Source: JBBRZF01 sp038236965 (GTDB lineage: Bacteria > Acidobacteriota > Terriglobia > Terriglobales > Acidobacteriaceae). Taken from it: a stretch of DNA of 19,837 nucleotides. The translations under genes and the position numbers were made by a program. The stretch lies in NCBI GenBank assembly GCA_038236965.1, contig JBBRZF010000051.1, positions 1-19,837 of the forward strand. Direction: 5' to 3'. The notes under the pieces are model-generated. The model was not told where the DNA came from and did no database searches. It saw nothing but the letters and a program-made list of their open reading frames with translations. This document shows positions 13,338-19,837 of the stretch, in pieces (the first letter of the stretch is position 1; the number at the start of each line of letters is the position of its first letter).

Positions 13338-13799
13338 TTATTTGGTTCCGTTGTTGCTAGCCATCGTGTCGGGTTCCTTCACGATGTCGAGGCGAACCTT
13401 CTCGATACCCTTCCGGCGGAACTCCAGTATCTGGGCCGCTCCGTAAGAAAGGTCGATGATGCGGCCCGGTACTACCGGACCGCGGTCGTTGACTCGCACA
13501 ATCACAGATTTGCTATTGTCCAGGTTTGTTACCCGAACCCATGTTCCCAATGGAAGATCCATGTGGGCAGCCGTGAACCGGAACATGTCGTACGACTCTC
13601 CACTTGCGGTTTGTTTACCGTGGAAGAATTTGCCGTACCAGCTGGCCCTACCAACCTGGTAAGGTTTGGTCTTCTTGGCAGCCTGCTTCAGGACCGGGGT
13701 AGCCTTGGCCTGGGAGTCCGATGTGTTCTGTCCGGGTGCCGCCCCCAGGGTGCTGGCCAACATAATAACCAGCGCTGAGTGGGATAGTACTCGTCGCAT
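13338..13799 (-). CDS. rlpA: RlpA-type septal ring lytic transglycosylase
   Basis: RlpA cleaves peptidoglycan glycan strands, preferring those without stem peptides, and is linked to cell separation. The 153-aa product starts at the ATG at 13799 (AGAGG eight bases upstream) and has a signal peptide (MRRVLSHSALVIMLASTLGA). A double-psi beta-barrel domain follows: GRASWYGKFFHGKQTASGE at residues 50-68, FTAAHMDLPLGTWVRVTN with His79, and VRVNDRGPVVPGRIIDLS with Asp105. The His/Asp pair matches the residues reported as catalytic in Pseudomonas RlpA. There is no SPOR domain and no Cys anywhere, so unlike E. coli RlpA it is not a lipoprotein and is probably a free periplasmic enzyme. It has its own promoter (14015-14044), a roughly 209-nt leader and a terminator. 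Confidence 0.93.
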   Translation of the reverse strand: MRRVLSHSALVIMLASTLGAAPGQNTSDSQAKATPVLKQAAKKTKPYQVGRASWYGKFFHGKQTASGESYDMFRFTAAHMDLPLGTWVRVTNLDNSKSVIVRVNDRGPVVPGRIIDLSYGAAQILEFRRKGIEKVRLDIVKEPDTMASNNGTK

Positions 13800-13884
13800 T
13801 AAAACACCTCTCGCTTCAGTGTCAAAGTCTGCACTCCCCCACGTGATCAAGTAGTAACTCAATAAGCCTACCGCTCGAACTCGC

Positions 13885-14008
13885 CGAGAGCCCCGATACC
13901 TCTCTCGCAAAAAGAGGCGCGGACAGCATCCCCTTGTGTTCGGCCTTGGGAGCCTCGTCAATCGAAAACAGGTGACCCGGTCGTGCCAGCCGCCGCCTTC
14001 GATGACGT
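13885..14008 (-). promoter_or_regulatory. Structured 5' leader of rlpA (candidate cis-acting RNA)
   Basis: If transcription starts near 14008, the leader before the rlpA ATG is about 209 nt. Its first 124 nt can form three consecutive stems. Stem 1 is CGTCATCGA (13999-14007) with TCGATTGACG (13956-13965), 9 bp with one bulged base. Stem 2 is AGGC with GCCT (13952-13955, 13915-13918), extended inward by TCCC/GGGA. Stem 3 is CGAGAG with CTCTCG (13902-13907, 13885-13890). Stem 1 begins at the predicted RNA 5' end. The conserved core of the c-di-AMP (ydaO) riboswitch, known upstream of wall-hydrolase genes, was looked for and not recognised. The class is unknown. Confidence 0.4.
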
Positions 14009-14014
14009 TCGCTA

Positions 14015-14044
14015 ATTGTAAGTAAATCAGTAGATTACGGTCAA
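14015..14044 (-). promoter_or_regulatory. Sigma-70-like promoter for rlpA
   Basis: On the minus strand TTGACC (14039-14044) is followed by an 18-bp spacer and TACAAT (14015-14020). Each hexamer differs from consensus at one position. The predicted start of transcription is near 14008. Confidence 0.6.
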
Positions 14045-14048
14045 CCAC

Positions 14049-14492
14049 TAATACTCTTACCCTAATTTTCCTGTTGCCTTCCGACCATAGCCATGGTAGG
14101 ACTTTTCAGCTACAAACCTTAGCCTTTTTCTGGTTCGGAATCAGCTCCCAAAACCCTTGTATCGAACAACGCAATCAGCTACGCCACCGTCCGTTGGGGA
14201 GTACTTCCCTCGACTTTCTTTGGCAGCCTCTTGCGCAACCCAAAGTTAGATTCCCCCGCAAGGGACGCGGTTGGCATGCAGGCAACGATTTCCCGATATT
14301 GTTTCTACTGGGCTGCGATAACCTAACCCGAGAAAACCAGCTCAGGACGCGTGTCTGAAGCTTCCATGTTCGTTGAACGCCAGTCTTCATGAGGCTTGCG
14401 CAGCCCCGCCACGCGAAAACTCTGGATTGGCGTGGATTTACGGCCACCCGTTTGCGACTCGCCGGAAGGGCAGAACGGGCCGGGTGTAAAGT
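14049..14492. other. Gene-free stretch upstream of thiD
   Basis: Between the rlpA promoter and thiD about 440 bp carry no supported reading frame on either strand. There is a small inverted repeat ACCAT/ATGGT at 14084-14097 and a near-palindrome around GGGAGTACTTCCC (14198 region). A TPP riboswitch, which might be expected before a thiamine gene, was looked for and not seen. Confidence 0.5.
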
Positions 14493-15311
14493 ATGTGCGT
14501 GCAACCAGACCGACCCATCGTTTTAAGTATCGCCGGATACGACCCTTCGAGCGGAGCGGGCGTCACCGCCGACGTGAAGACCTGCGCCGCTCACGGCTGC
14601 TTTGCCACTACTTGCATTACGGCCATCACGGTCCAGAGCACCACGGGAGTGAAGCGGGTCGTGCCCATTGGGTCAGAGCTGGTGGCTGAAATCCTCGCGG
14701 AACTCACCTCTGACTTGCCGCCTATGGCTGTCCGCCTGGGGATGTTGGGCTCAGCCGGGGTCGCTGCCGCGGTCGCCGATTTCCTGGAAAGAACCGCGCC
14801 ACCAAACATCGTGGTAGACCCAATCATCCTCTCCTCCTCGGGAGCGTGGCTTGTGGACGAGGCCGGACTACGGATTCTGACCGAACGCATCCTGCCGCTG
14901 GCCTCCATAGTTACCCCAAATGTGGATGAGGCCGCCGCGCTGGCGGGGATTTCCGTCACCGACGACGCATCCCGCAGAGAGGCCGGCGAGCGAATGCTAG
15001 GGCTGGGAGCAAAGGCCGCAGTCGTAACCGGTGGACACCTGAAGTTAGCAACGGACCTACTGGTTTACCGGGATGAGCACGGAGAGATTGTCGAGCAATT
15101 GATCGGTTCGGGGGAGAAGCTGAGCTCCACCTCCACACATGGAACCGGATGCGCCTTCGCGACTTCCCTGGCCTGCGGGCTGGCGCTGGGGAGAACTATC
15201 CCAGGAGCCGTCCTCGCCGCCAAGCACTACGTGACGGAAGCTATTCGCCACGCACGCTCGATGGGACGCGGAACGGGGCCGTTGGAACATCTGTGGAAGG
15301 GCCGTCAATAG
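14493..15311 (+). CDS. thiD: Hydroxymethylpyrimidine/phosphomethylpyrimidine kinase
   Basis: ThiD phosphorylates HMP and then HMP-phosphate to HMP-diphosphate, the pyrimidine half of thiamine, in the cytoplasm. The 272-aa product has the ribokinase-like signatures of ThiD: VLSIAGYDPSSGAGVTADVK at residues 10-29 (the family usually reads AGSDSGGGAGIQAD), ITAITVQSTTGV at 42-53, VVDPIILSSSG at 107-117, TPNVDEAAALAG, and the anion-hole STHGTGCAFATSLA at 214-227. Length is normal. The ribosome site is weak (GGGTGTAAAGT just before the ATG). No other thiamine genes are in the window and no TPP riboswitch was seen, so its regulation is unclear. A shared terminator follows at 15346-15375. Confidence 0.95.
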   Translation: MCVQPDRPIVLSIAGYDPSSGAGVTADVKTCAAHGCFATTCITAITVQSTTGVKRVVPIGSELVAEILAELTSDLPPMAVRLGMLGSAGVAAAVADFLERTAPPNIVVDPIILSSSGAWLVDEAGLRILTERILPLASIVTPNVDEAAALAGISVTDDASRREAGERMLGLGAKAAVVTGGHLKLATDLLVYRDEHGEIVEQLIGSGEKLSSTSTHGTGCAFATSLACGLALGRTIPGAVLAAKHYVTEAIRHARSMGRGTGPLEHLWKGRQ

Positions 15312-15345
15312 GAGCGAAGCTCTTCAGAAACATGAACCATTTAGC

Positions 15346-15375
15346 AAAAAGGCGCGCCCGATGCGGCGCGCCTTT
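15346..15375. terminator. Bidirectional terminator between thiD and the TPR gene
   Basis: A perfect 8-bp stem GGCGCGCC / GGCGCGCC (15351-15358, 15365-15372) has a 6-nt loop, with A5 on the left and TTT on the right. It starts 34 bp after thiD and 41 bp from the end of the convergent minus-strand gene, where it offers a U5 tract. Confidence 0.85.
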
Positions 15376-15416
15376 GATGTTCTGGCGGAGGCTGCCTGCC
15401 CACAACTCCACTAAAA

Positions 15417-16883
15417 CTATCGCGGAGCGTTGGGATCCGTGGTTGGCGGCGACTGTTGCGGCGGCTGAGTTCCTGCTGGTTGCTGGTTGTCAGGCAGGGG
15501 CTCCACCAAATCCTGAGTCGGGCTGTTCGCCCCCGGAGGATTGGCCTGCTGCTGGGGACGCTGTCCACCCTTGGGCTGCTGGCTGTCAGGCAGCGGCGGC
15601 GGAACAAATTCGAAATCGTCAGTCGGAGCCGACGGCTGTTCGCTGACATTCGGCTGTGGCTCCTCTGGAGGCAATATGACCTCGTTCGCGTTGGCGCGTC
15701 CAGCGGCTCCGCCCGCTCCACCAGAATTAGGCCCGGTGGCAACGGGCTTCGGAGCTTCGGGGCGGCGTTCCGGGTCGGCGATCACCGAGTTGTCGCGACG
15801 CCGCAGAATCACCGGGCCGCCTTCTCTGCGTTTCACTTCCAGCGCTGCCTGTTGCGCGTTGGCTACGGCCTGATCGTTGGTTCCGGCAACCACGCCTAAT
15901 CGCTGGCCTTCCATCTCGCGGCGGGTAGCCATGGCAACGCGGGCGTCCGAACGGTTGGCAGCTTGCGCCTTCGAGTAGAAAAAGTCTGCCGTCTCGCGGT
16001 CGCCATCGAGTTCGGCGAGATATCCCATATTGTTCAGCGTGAAAGCATTCGCAGGATCGAGTTTGTAAGCTTGGTCGAAGTAGGTTCGGGCCAAGCGTCG
16101 ATCATTACGATTCACGGCGGAGACGCCGCGCAGGTTCAGTCGCGCCACCTTGGTCGTGGTGTCTTCTTCGCGATGCATCGATTTGCGGACCTTGTCGGCA
16201 TTTTCCGCAGCTACGTCGCTAATGGGTCGCCCACGCCACTTGGTATTTATGGTCACCACGACAGGCTCCCGCGACGAGGTGCTGGCCGCGCGCGAATAGA
16301 AGCTCAAAGCCTGCTCAAGCTCGCCTTCCTTTTCCTTTGCCCATCCAAGATTGTTCAGCGTAAAAGGATTCCTGTCGTCCAGGGCGAGAGCCTTCTGAAG
16401 GGCGACATCGGCCTCGGGCGCGCGGTCCTTCAGCAGCAGTCCCATGGCGTAGACGTTGACACGGTTGACCTGCATCTCGCGGTCGGGTGCGTTCCCTGCC
16501 ACATCGGCGACCATTTTCCCTTTAACGTCGCCGCTGCTGGCGCGGTCGATGCGGGCGTCGGAGGGCATCTCTGCGGCCAAGGCGTAGTACCGTTGTGCGC
16601 GCTCGATCTCGCCATCGAGTTCGGCGATGTATCCCAGGTTGTTCAGCGTGAAGGGATCATTAGGGTCGAGCAGATAGGCCTTGTAGAAAATCTTCCGCGC
16701 CCTTTCATAATCATGTTTTTCCACAGCACGTACGCCGTCCTGATTGAGTTTCTGAACGGGCGTCGGCTTGGTGCGCTTCGGCAGTTTGAGGCGAAGTTCG
16801 CCAGCCGAAGCGCTCACTCCCACCACAAGGGTGAGAGCAAGAGCCAACAAACGCAGGGAACGTTGCGCTTGCACGAAAACCAT
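15417..16883 (-). CDS. Secreted TPR protein with triplicated ~100-residue unit and Pro/Gln-rich tail
   Basis: The 488-aa product starts at 16883 with GGAGG four bases upstream. A signal peptide (RSLRLLALALTLVVGVSASA) precedes a basic stretch. Three TPR hairpins follow at residues about 44-105, 141-202 and 247-309, each with the near-identical signature (P/A)FTLNN(L/M)G then ELDG/EKEG. Each hairpin is followed by a similar linker: KGKMVADVAGN, RGRPISDVAAEN and EGQRLGVVAGTN. The whole unit of about 100 residues is therefore triplicated. From about 365 the chain is Pro/Gln/Asn/Gly-rich and low in order (PLPDSQQPKGG, PLPDNQQPAGT). Such tails suit wall- or surface-spanning proteins. It is divergent from the secreted protein at 17115 with 231 bp between. 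No enzyme motif is present and the partner is unknown. Confidence 0.85.
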   Translation of the reverse strand: MVFVQAQRSLRLLALALTLVVGVSASAGELRLKLPKRTKPTPVQKLNQDGVRAVEKHDYERARKIFYKAYLLDPNDPFTLNNLGYIAELDGEIERAQRYYALAAEMPSDARIDRASSGDVKGKMVADVAGNAPDREMQVNRVNVYAMGLLLKDRAPEADVALQKALALDDRNPFTLNNLGWAKEKEGELEQALSFYSRAASTSSREPVVVTINTKWRGRPISDVAAENADKVRKSMHREEDTTTKVARLNLRGVSAVNRNDRRLARTYFDQAYKLDPANAFTLNNMGYLAELDGDRETADFFYSKAQAANRSDARVAMATRREMEGQRLGVVAGTNDQAVANAQQAALEVKRREGGPVILRRRDNSVIADPERRPEAPKPVATGPNSGGAGGAAGRANANEVILPPEEPQPNVSEQPSAPTDDFEFVPPPLPDSQQPKGGQRPQQQANPPGANSPTQDLVEPLPDNQQPAGTQPPQQSPPTTDPNAPR

Positions 16884-17114
16884 TGAACCTCCAAAGAACC
16901 AGCAGACACGCCGGTTGAAAACAGGGGAATTGCTCTTAATTGGATGGGAGAAGTGCGAACAGCGTTGGCAGCTACTTTGCCTTGGCCGTTTTTTTTACGA
17001 ATCGGTCTGCCATCGTTCGAGGACATCAACCGCATCCAATGGAACCAGCAAGAGCTCTGGCTTCTTAAGGCTGAGATGCACAGAAAGCCCGAGTTACTGT
17101 TCCCGAGGAGCACA

Positions 17115-18263
17115 ATGAAGGGTTCTTACCGTATTTTTCTGGCGGCGATGATGGCGTTCGCCCTCGCGTCCGTTGCGCAGACCGGGTTCGGTCCGCAAAG
17201 TCCCAACAGCAATCGCAACGAGCCACAGATACAGATACAAGGGCAGACGCCGTCGGGCTCGCAGCCGGCACAGAATCCGGCAATGAATGCGCCTTCGAGC
17301 ACACCGCCTGTGGCAGACACGACAAAGCCTGCAGATTCAAAGCCGGCAGATTCAAAACCTCCGACCGACCTATCGAAGCCCAGCACAGCGGCTACTCCCT
17401 CGACCAAGGACCAGAACACTCCGGGCACATTGGTGTACCCGATGCCCGCACCGGGAGCGGAGCCGCAGACGCAACTGCTTCCGGGTGCCGACACGCCCGC
17501 CAGCGCCGACCCGCTGCTACAACCGGCGCCGCTGCCCAAGGGAGATCCCGCGACGCTTGTCGGCGGCACGGCCGATAAAGTGGATCGTATTCGTAATCGC
17601 GTCGTGATACAGCCCTTCGGCGGCGGCAAGCGCATGGACATCCGTTTCGACGACCGCTCGCATTTCTTCCGCGACGGAAGGGAAACGACCATCCTCGGAA
17701 TCAAAAAGGGCGATCGCGTTTACGCGGACACCATGCTGGTGGACGGAAAAGTCTTCGCGAAGAACCTGCGCGTGCAGACCTCAGGCATTCCGGCCGAAGC
17801 GCGCGGACAGGTTCGGCTTTATGACGCGTCTACCGGGCGCGTCGTCCTGCAGGACAACCTGACCTCGCAACTGGTGTACATCACGGTCTCGCCAACAACT
17901 CCGGTCACACGACAGTTTGGCTCAGCCTCCGCCGCCGACCTGAAGCCCGGCACTCTGATCGATGTAGTCTTCGCGCCAGGACGAAAGATCGGCGATGCAC
18001 GGCAGATCAACATACTGGCGCAGCCAGGCGCTAACTATATGTTCGTCGGACGCGTAACCAATGTGAACATGAGTTCCGGCACGCTGGCCGTGGAAAATCA
18101 GTCGGACAACAAGAACTACGAGATCCACTTCGATCCCCGCAAGATGGACCAACGCGAACTGCTGGTGATAGGGGCAGAGGTTGCGGCCAACACGGTCTTC
18201 GACGGCAAGACCTACACCGCGCAGACGATGACGGTAACGGCGGCAACGAACGCACAGCAGTGA
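17115..18263 (+). CDS. Secreted protein with Pro/Ser/Thr linker and three beta-modules (DUF5666-like)
   Basis: The ATG at 17115 (GAGGAG four bases upstream) starts a 382-aa product with a signal peptide (MKGSYRIFLAAMMAFALASVAQTGFG). Residues about 27-145 are a disordered, Pro/Ser/Thr/Gln-rich linker with the short repeat KPADSKPADSKPP. The rest looks like three similar beta-modules: about 148-222 (GGTADKVDRIRNRVVIQPF, KKGDRVYADTMLVDGKVFA), 226-302 (AEARGQVRLYDASTGRVVL, LKPGTLIDVVFAPG) and 310-375 (FVGRVTNVNMSSGTLAVEN, LVIGAEVAANTVFDGKTY). The pattern of 'effect of a factor on a value, then G-x-x-V' is that of DUF5666-type modules, whose role is not known. It is probably anchored or held in the periplasm. 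A terminator lies at 18300-18327. Confidence 0.8.
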   Translation: MKGSYRIFLAAMMAFALASVAQTGFGPQSPNSNRNEPQIQIQGQTPSGSQPAQNPAMNAPSSTPPVADTTKPADSKPADSKPPTDLSKPSTAATPSTKDQNTPGTLVYPMPAPGAEPQTQLLPGADTPASADPLLQPAPLPKGDPATLVGGTADKVDRIRNRVVIQPFGGGKRMDIRFDDRSHFFRDGRETTILGIKKGDRVYADTMLVDGKVFAKNLRVQTSGIPAEARGQVRLYDASTGRVVLQDNLTSQLVYITVSPTTPVTRQFGSASAADLKPGTLIDVVFAPGRKIGDARQINILAQPGANYMFVGRVTNVNMSSGTLAVENQSDNKNYEIHFDPRKMDQRELLVIGAEVAANTVFDGKTYTAQTMTVTAATNAQQ

Positions 18264-18299
18264 GACAAATGCGAAGTATAAGCAGGTACCAGGAAAAGC

Positions 18300-18327
18300 A
18301 AAACCCCGGTGTCAGAGCCGGGGTTTT
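18300..18327 (+). terminator. Rho-independent terminator after the beta-module protein gene
   Basis: The stem CCCCGG / CCGGGG (18304-18309, 18318-18323) is extended by A4/T4 flanks, with an 8-nt loop. It lies 36 bp after the stop and 43 bp from the convergent pyrF stop; T4 serves the plus strand and A4 the minus strand. Confidence 0.85.
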
Positions 18328-18370
18328 CGTTTGTTCAGATTTTTCCTTGCGCTTCCTCGTGTTGGATGAA

Positions 18371-19063
18371 TCAGCCGACTAGCTGTGCAATCTGACGCGT
18401 TACCTTCGCAGGATCTGCTGCGGCGGTAATGGGGCGTCCTACCACGATGTACGTTGCGCCCGCTGAGAACGCTTCTTCCGGTGTGACTACTCGCGCTTGA
18501 TCGCCTGCATCGCCGCCTGCGAGACGAACACCCGGACAGACGATGGCGAAACCTGTTCCCAATTCCCTGCGCAATTCGCGTGCTTCCTGCGCCGACGCGA
18601 CTACGCCTCCGCAGCCCTGCTGCACGGCTAGATTGGCAAGCCGCAATACCTGCGACTGCACAGTCCCGCTGACTCCGACCTCCTGAAGATCTTCGGTGTC
18701 AAGGCTGGTCAGCACCGTGACTGCGAGAATCATCGGCTTGGACTCGCTGGCGGCACTGGCATCGACTGCGGCCTTCAGCATCTTCGCGCCGCCCGAGGCG
18801 TGAACGGTCAGCATGGATACGCCGAGCGCAGCCGCGCTCTGAACGGCTCCGGCAACGGTGTTGGGTATGTCGTGGAACTTCAAGTCGAGGAAAACTTTGC
18901 GTCCGCTCGCGACCAGATCGCGCACCACCTGGGGGCCTTCGGCGGTGAAAAGCTGCTTGCCTACCTTGAAGGTGGTCACCGCGTTGCCGATGGTCTGCAC
19001 CATCTTCTGCGCTTCAGCGGCGGAAGAAACGTCGAGCGCAACAATCAGTTTGTCGGTCGCCAT
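18371..19063 (-). CDS. pyrF: Orotidine 5'-phosphate decarboxylase
   Basis: PyrF decarboxylates OMP to UMP, the last step of de novo pyrimidine synthesis. From the ATG at 19063 the product is 230 aa, normal for the short (group I) enzyme. It shows KLIVALDV near the start, FKVGKQLF with the ligand-binding Lys33, the catalytic tetrad segment LDLKFHDIPNT (Asp60, Lys62, Asp65), LTVHASGG, VLTSL, VCPGVR at 175-180 and the phosphate-binding IVVGRPI with Arg210. The frame stays open upstream to 19165 but that part is not conserved-looking. The ribosome site is weak (TAGAG). It lies alone, not next to other pyr genes; the small zinc-ribbon gene upstream is 201 bp away. Confidence 0.95.
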   Translation of the reverse strand: MATDKLIVALDVSSAAEAQKMVQTIGNAVTTFKVGKQLFTAEGPQVVRDLVASGRKVFLDLKFHDIPNTVAGAVQSAAALGVSMLTVHASGGAKMLKAAVDASAASESKPMILAVTVLTSLDTEDLQEVGVSGTVQSQVLRLANLAVQQGCGGVVASAQEARELRRELGTGFAIVCPGVRLAGGDAGDQARVVTPEEAFSAGATYIVVGRPITAAADPAKVTRQIAQLVG

Positions 19064-19199
19064 GGCTCTATTGTAACGGAGCGACAGGACACAAAGCGGA
19101 GCGAGGAAAAGAGGAGGGGCGCGGGCGTGAGCAAGACGAAAAGACGCATGGCAAACACCACCCAATGTTCCTCTGGAACTTACGATGCCGGCGCAAAGT

Positions 19200-19229
19200 G
19201 AAACGCGCCCCCGTTAAGAGACGCGTTTC
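19200..19229 (-). terminator. Possible terminator after the 59-aa zinc-ribbon gene
   Basis: An 8-bp perfect stem GAAACGCG / CGCGTTTC (19200-19207, 19222-19229) has a 14-nt loop. It lies 35 bp after the stop of the small minus-strand gene. There is no long U-tract on the minus strand (ACTTTG follows), so it is a weak call. Confidence 0.45.
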
Positions 19230-19264
19230 TGAAAATCGAGAGTTGCAGTTATTCGGTTCCCGGT

Positions 19265-19444
19265 TTACAGCTTTTCGTAAAATTCGCAACCAGAGCAGGA
19301 AATATAAACACCGCCCGGAACGTTGCGCTCGCGATCTTTCACGCGCTTCACGATGCGGGTGGGCTTGCCGCACTTCGGGCAATCGGTGCTCTTGGTAGTG
19401 TCCATGACCTTCGTACGGTTAGCTATCTTTGCGATCTTCGCCAT
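19265..19444 (-). CDS. Small zinc-ribbon protein (59 aa)
   Basis: This short gene is easily missed by length cut-offs. The ATG at 19444 has AGGAG seven bases upstream. The 59-aa product is basic at its start (MAKIAKIANRTKVMD), then has TDCPKCGKPTRIVKRVKD and VYISCSGCEFYEKL, giving a CxxC...CxxC zinc ribbon with Cys at residues 22, 25, 50 and 53. The 24-residue spacing and Lys/Arg-rich middle are like a single zinc-ribbon domain that could touch nucleic acid; it recalls ribosomal-type or topoisomerase C-terminal ribbons but is not assigned to one. It lies upstream of pyrF on the same strand, 201 bp apart, with a possible weak terminator between. Confidence 0.8.
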   Translation of the reverse strand: MAKIAKIANRTKVMDTTKSTDCPKCGKPTRIVKRVKDRERNVPGGVYISCSGCEFYEKL

Positions 19445-19623
19445 CTATGTTCTCCTGACAGAAATGTGCCGTCAACCCTATACGGGAGCGGTTCTTTGCT
19501 GTTTCGGGGAGTAAATTCTGGCAACCCACAGCGTCTTGGGAACGCCTAGCGCGGGCCGCCGAAAGGACGCACTGCGCCAATCTCACTCGCCGGGTAGCAA
19601 ATTCATTCTACACCAGTATGGAT

Positions 19624-19699
19624 TGCGAATCGGGTAATCGGGGAATGGAGGGAATCAACGGCTTGTTCGACTCGCAAATTCCCCGATTCGAAATTCGCA
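19624..19699. repeat. Imperfect 76-bp palindrome upstream of the last gene
   Basis: The outer arms TGCGAAT / ATTCGCA (19624-19630, 19693-19699) and inner arms AATCGGGGAAT / ATTCCCCGATT (19636-19646, 19678-19688) nest with short unpaired joints and a 31-nt loop. It ends 20 bp before the start codon at 19720. The rest of the 275-bp gap 19445-19719 holds nothing recognised. Confidence 0.65.
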
Positions 19700-19719
19700 T
19701 TTCGCACTACACTATCCCG

Positions 19720-19837
19720 ATGGCAACCAGCGTAACCGACTCCCCTGACCTTCGCTTCCCTATCGGAAAATTTCACTGGAGCGGCGCCAATACCGACGCC
19801 GACCGTCACCGCTTCATCGACGAGATCACGCATGTTC
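19720..19837 (+). CDS. YfiT/DinB-like metal-dependent hydrolase or thiol transferase, 3'-truncated
   Basis: Only the first 39 codons are in the window. They read MATSVTDSPDLRFPIGKFHW, then a polar stretch and DRHRFIDEIT. The (R/S)(Y/F)PIGKF pattern followed by a short acidic helix is the usual N-terminus of YfiT-type DinB-superfamily proteins, which carry a three-His metal site further along and in Bacilli relate to bacillithiol transferases. Those His residues would lie beyond the right edge, so the enzyme class cannot be confirmed. No ribosome site is visible before the ATG; the preceding palindrome ends 20 bp upstream. Confidence 0.7.
   Translation, partial: MATSVTDSPDLRFPIGKFHWSGANTDADRHRFIDEITHV

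Noticed and set aside
13800..14008. c-di-AMP (ydaO) riboswitch in the rlpA leader
   Set aside because: The characteristic CCGUCAGCUAACCUCGUAGGC-like 3' core and the GGGUGAAUC element are not visible; only stems of unknown class are reported.
14380..14492. TPP riboswitch upstream of thiD
   Set aside because: The conserved CUGAGA and ACCUGAUC-type elements are not found; no thi-box call is made.
15963..16886. Long plus-strand open frame (307 codons) opposite the triplicated TPR gene
   Set aside because: It lies fully antisense to a protein with signal peptide and clear TPR repeats, has no ribosome site and no recognisable domain; it is a GC-rich shadow frame.

Overview
This window looks like chromosomal DNA from a GC-rich Gram-negative soil bacterium, most plausibly an Acidobacteriota (Terriglobia-like) genome. 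That assignment is an inference. It rests on moderately high GC, an outer-membrane beta-barrel protein ending in Phe, many small secreted TPR proteins (one with an N-terminal carboxypeptidase-regulatory-like domain), single scattered housekeeping genes rather than long operons, and gene-poor gaps full of dispersed repeats. No phage, transposase, CRISPR array or recognisable defence system was found.

Layout. 1-1200: 3' part of serB, then a YbjQ-type small protein. 1200-3105 (minus): a secreted protein of unknown function, tRNA-Lys(UUU) with encoded CCA, and a small outer-membrane beta-barrel protein. 3105-3641: a repeat-rich gap. 3642-4922 (minus): aroA with a good promoter. 5152-6156 (plus): a secreted regulatory-domain plus TPR protein. 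6230-10846 (minus): an unknown protein, an AT-rich FkbM-type methyltransferase that looks transferred, an alpha/beta hydrolase, a TPR gene that appears frameshifted, a zinc-ribbon/PspC protein and a 408-aa TPR protein. 10933-12796 (plus): a small HTH protein, a zinc-ribbon membrane protein and a DUF2147 secreted protein, separated by repeats. 12797-13337: more repeats and terminators. 13338-14044 (minus): rlpA with a promoter and a roughly 209-nt leader that can fold into three stems. 14493-15311 (plus): thiD. 15417-16883 (minus) and 17115-18263 (plus): a divergent pair of secreted repeat proteins. 18371-19444 (minus): pyrF and a 59-aa zinc-ribbon protein. 19720-end (plus): start of a YfiT/DinB-type gene.

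The metabolic genes (serB, aroA, thiD, pyrF) are unrelated housekeeping functions and do not form a pathway here. A mild common theme is the cell envelope: RlpA, PspC, the beta-barrel protein, and secreted TPR and beta-module proteins.

The items most worth a second look are the structured rlpA leader, two homologous composite repeat blocks of about 220 bp lying 8 kb apart, a family of hairpin repeats, a secreted TPR protein built from a triplicated ~100-residue unit, the AT-rich methyltransferase, and the frameshifted TPR gene. None of these amounts to a clear new multi-gene system.
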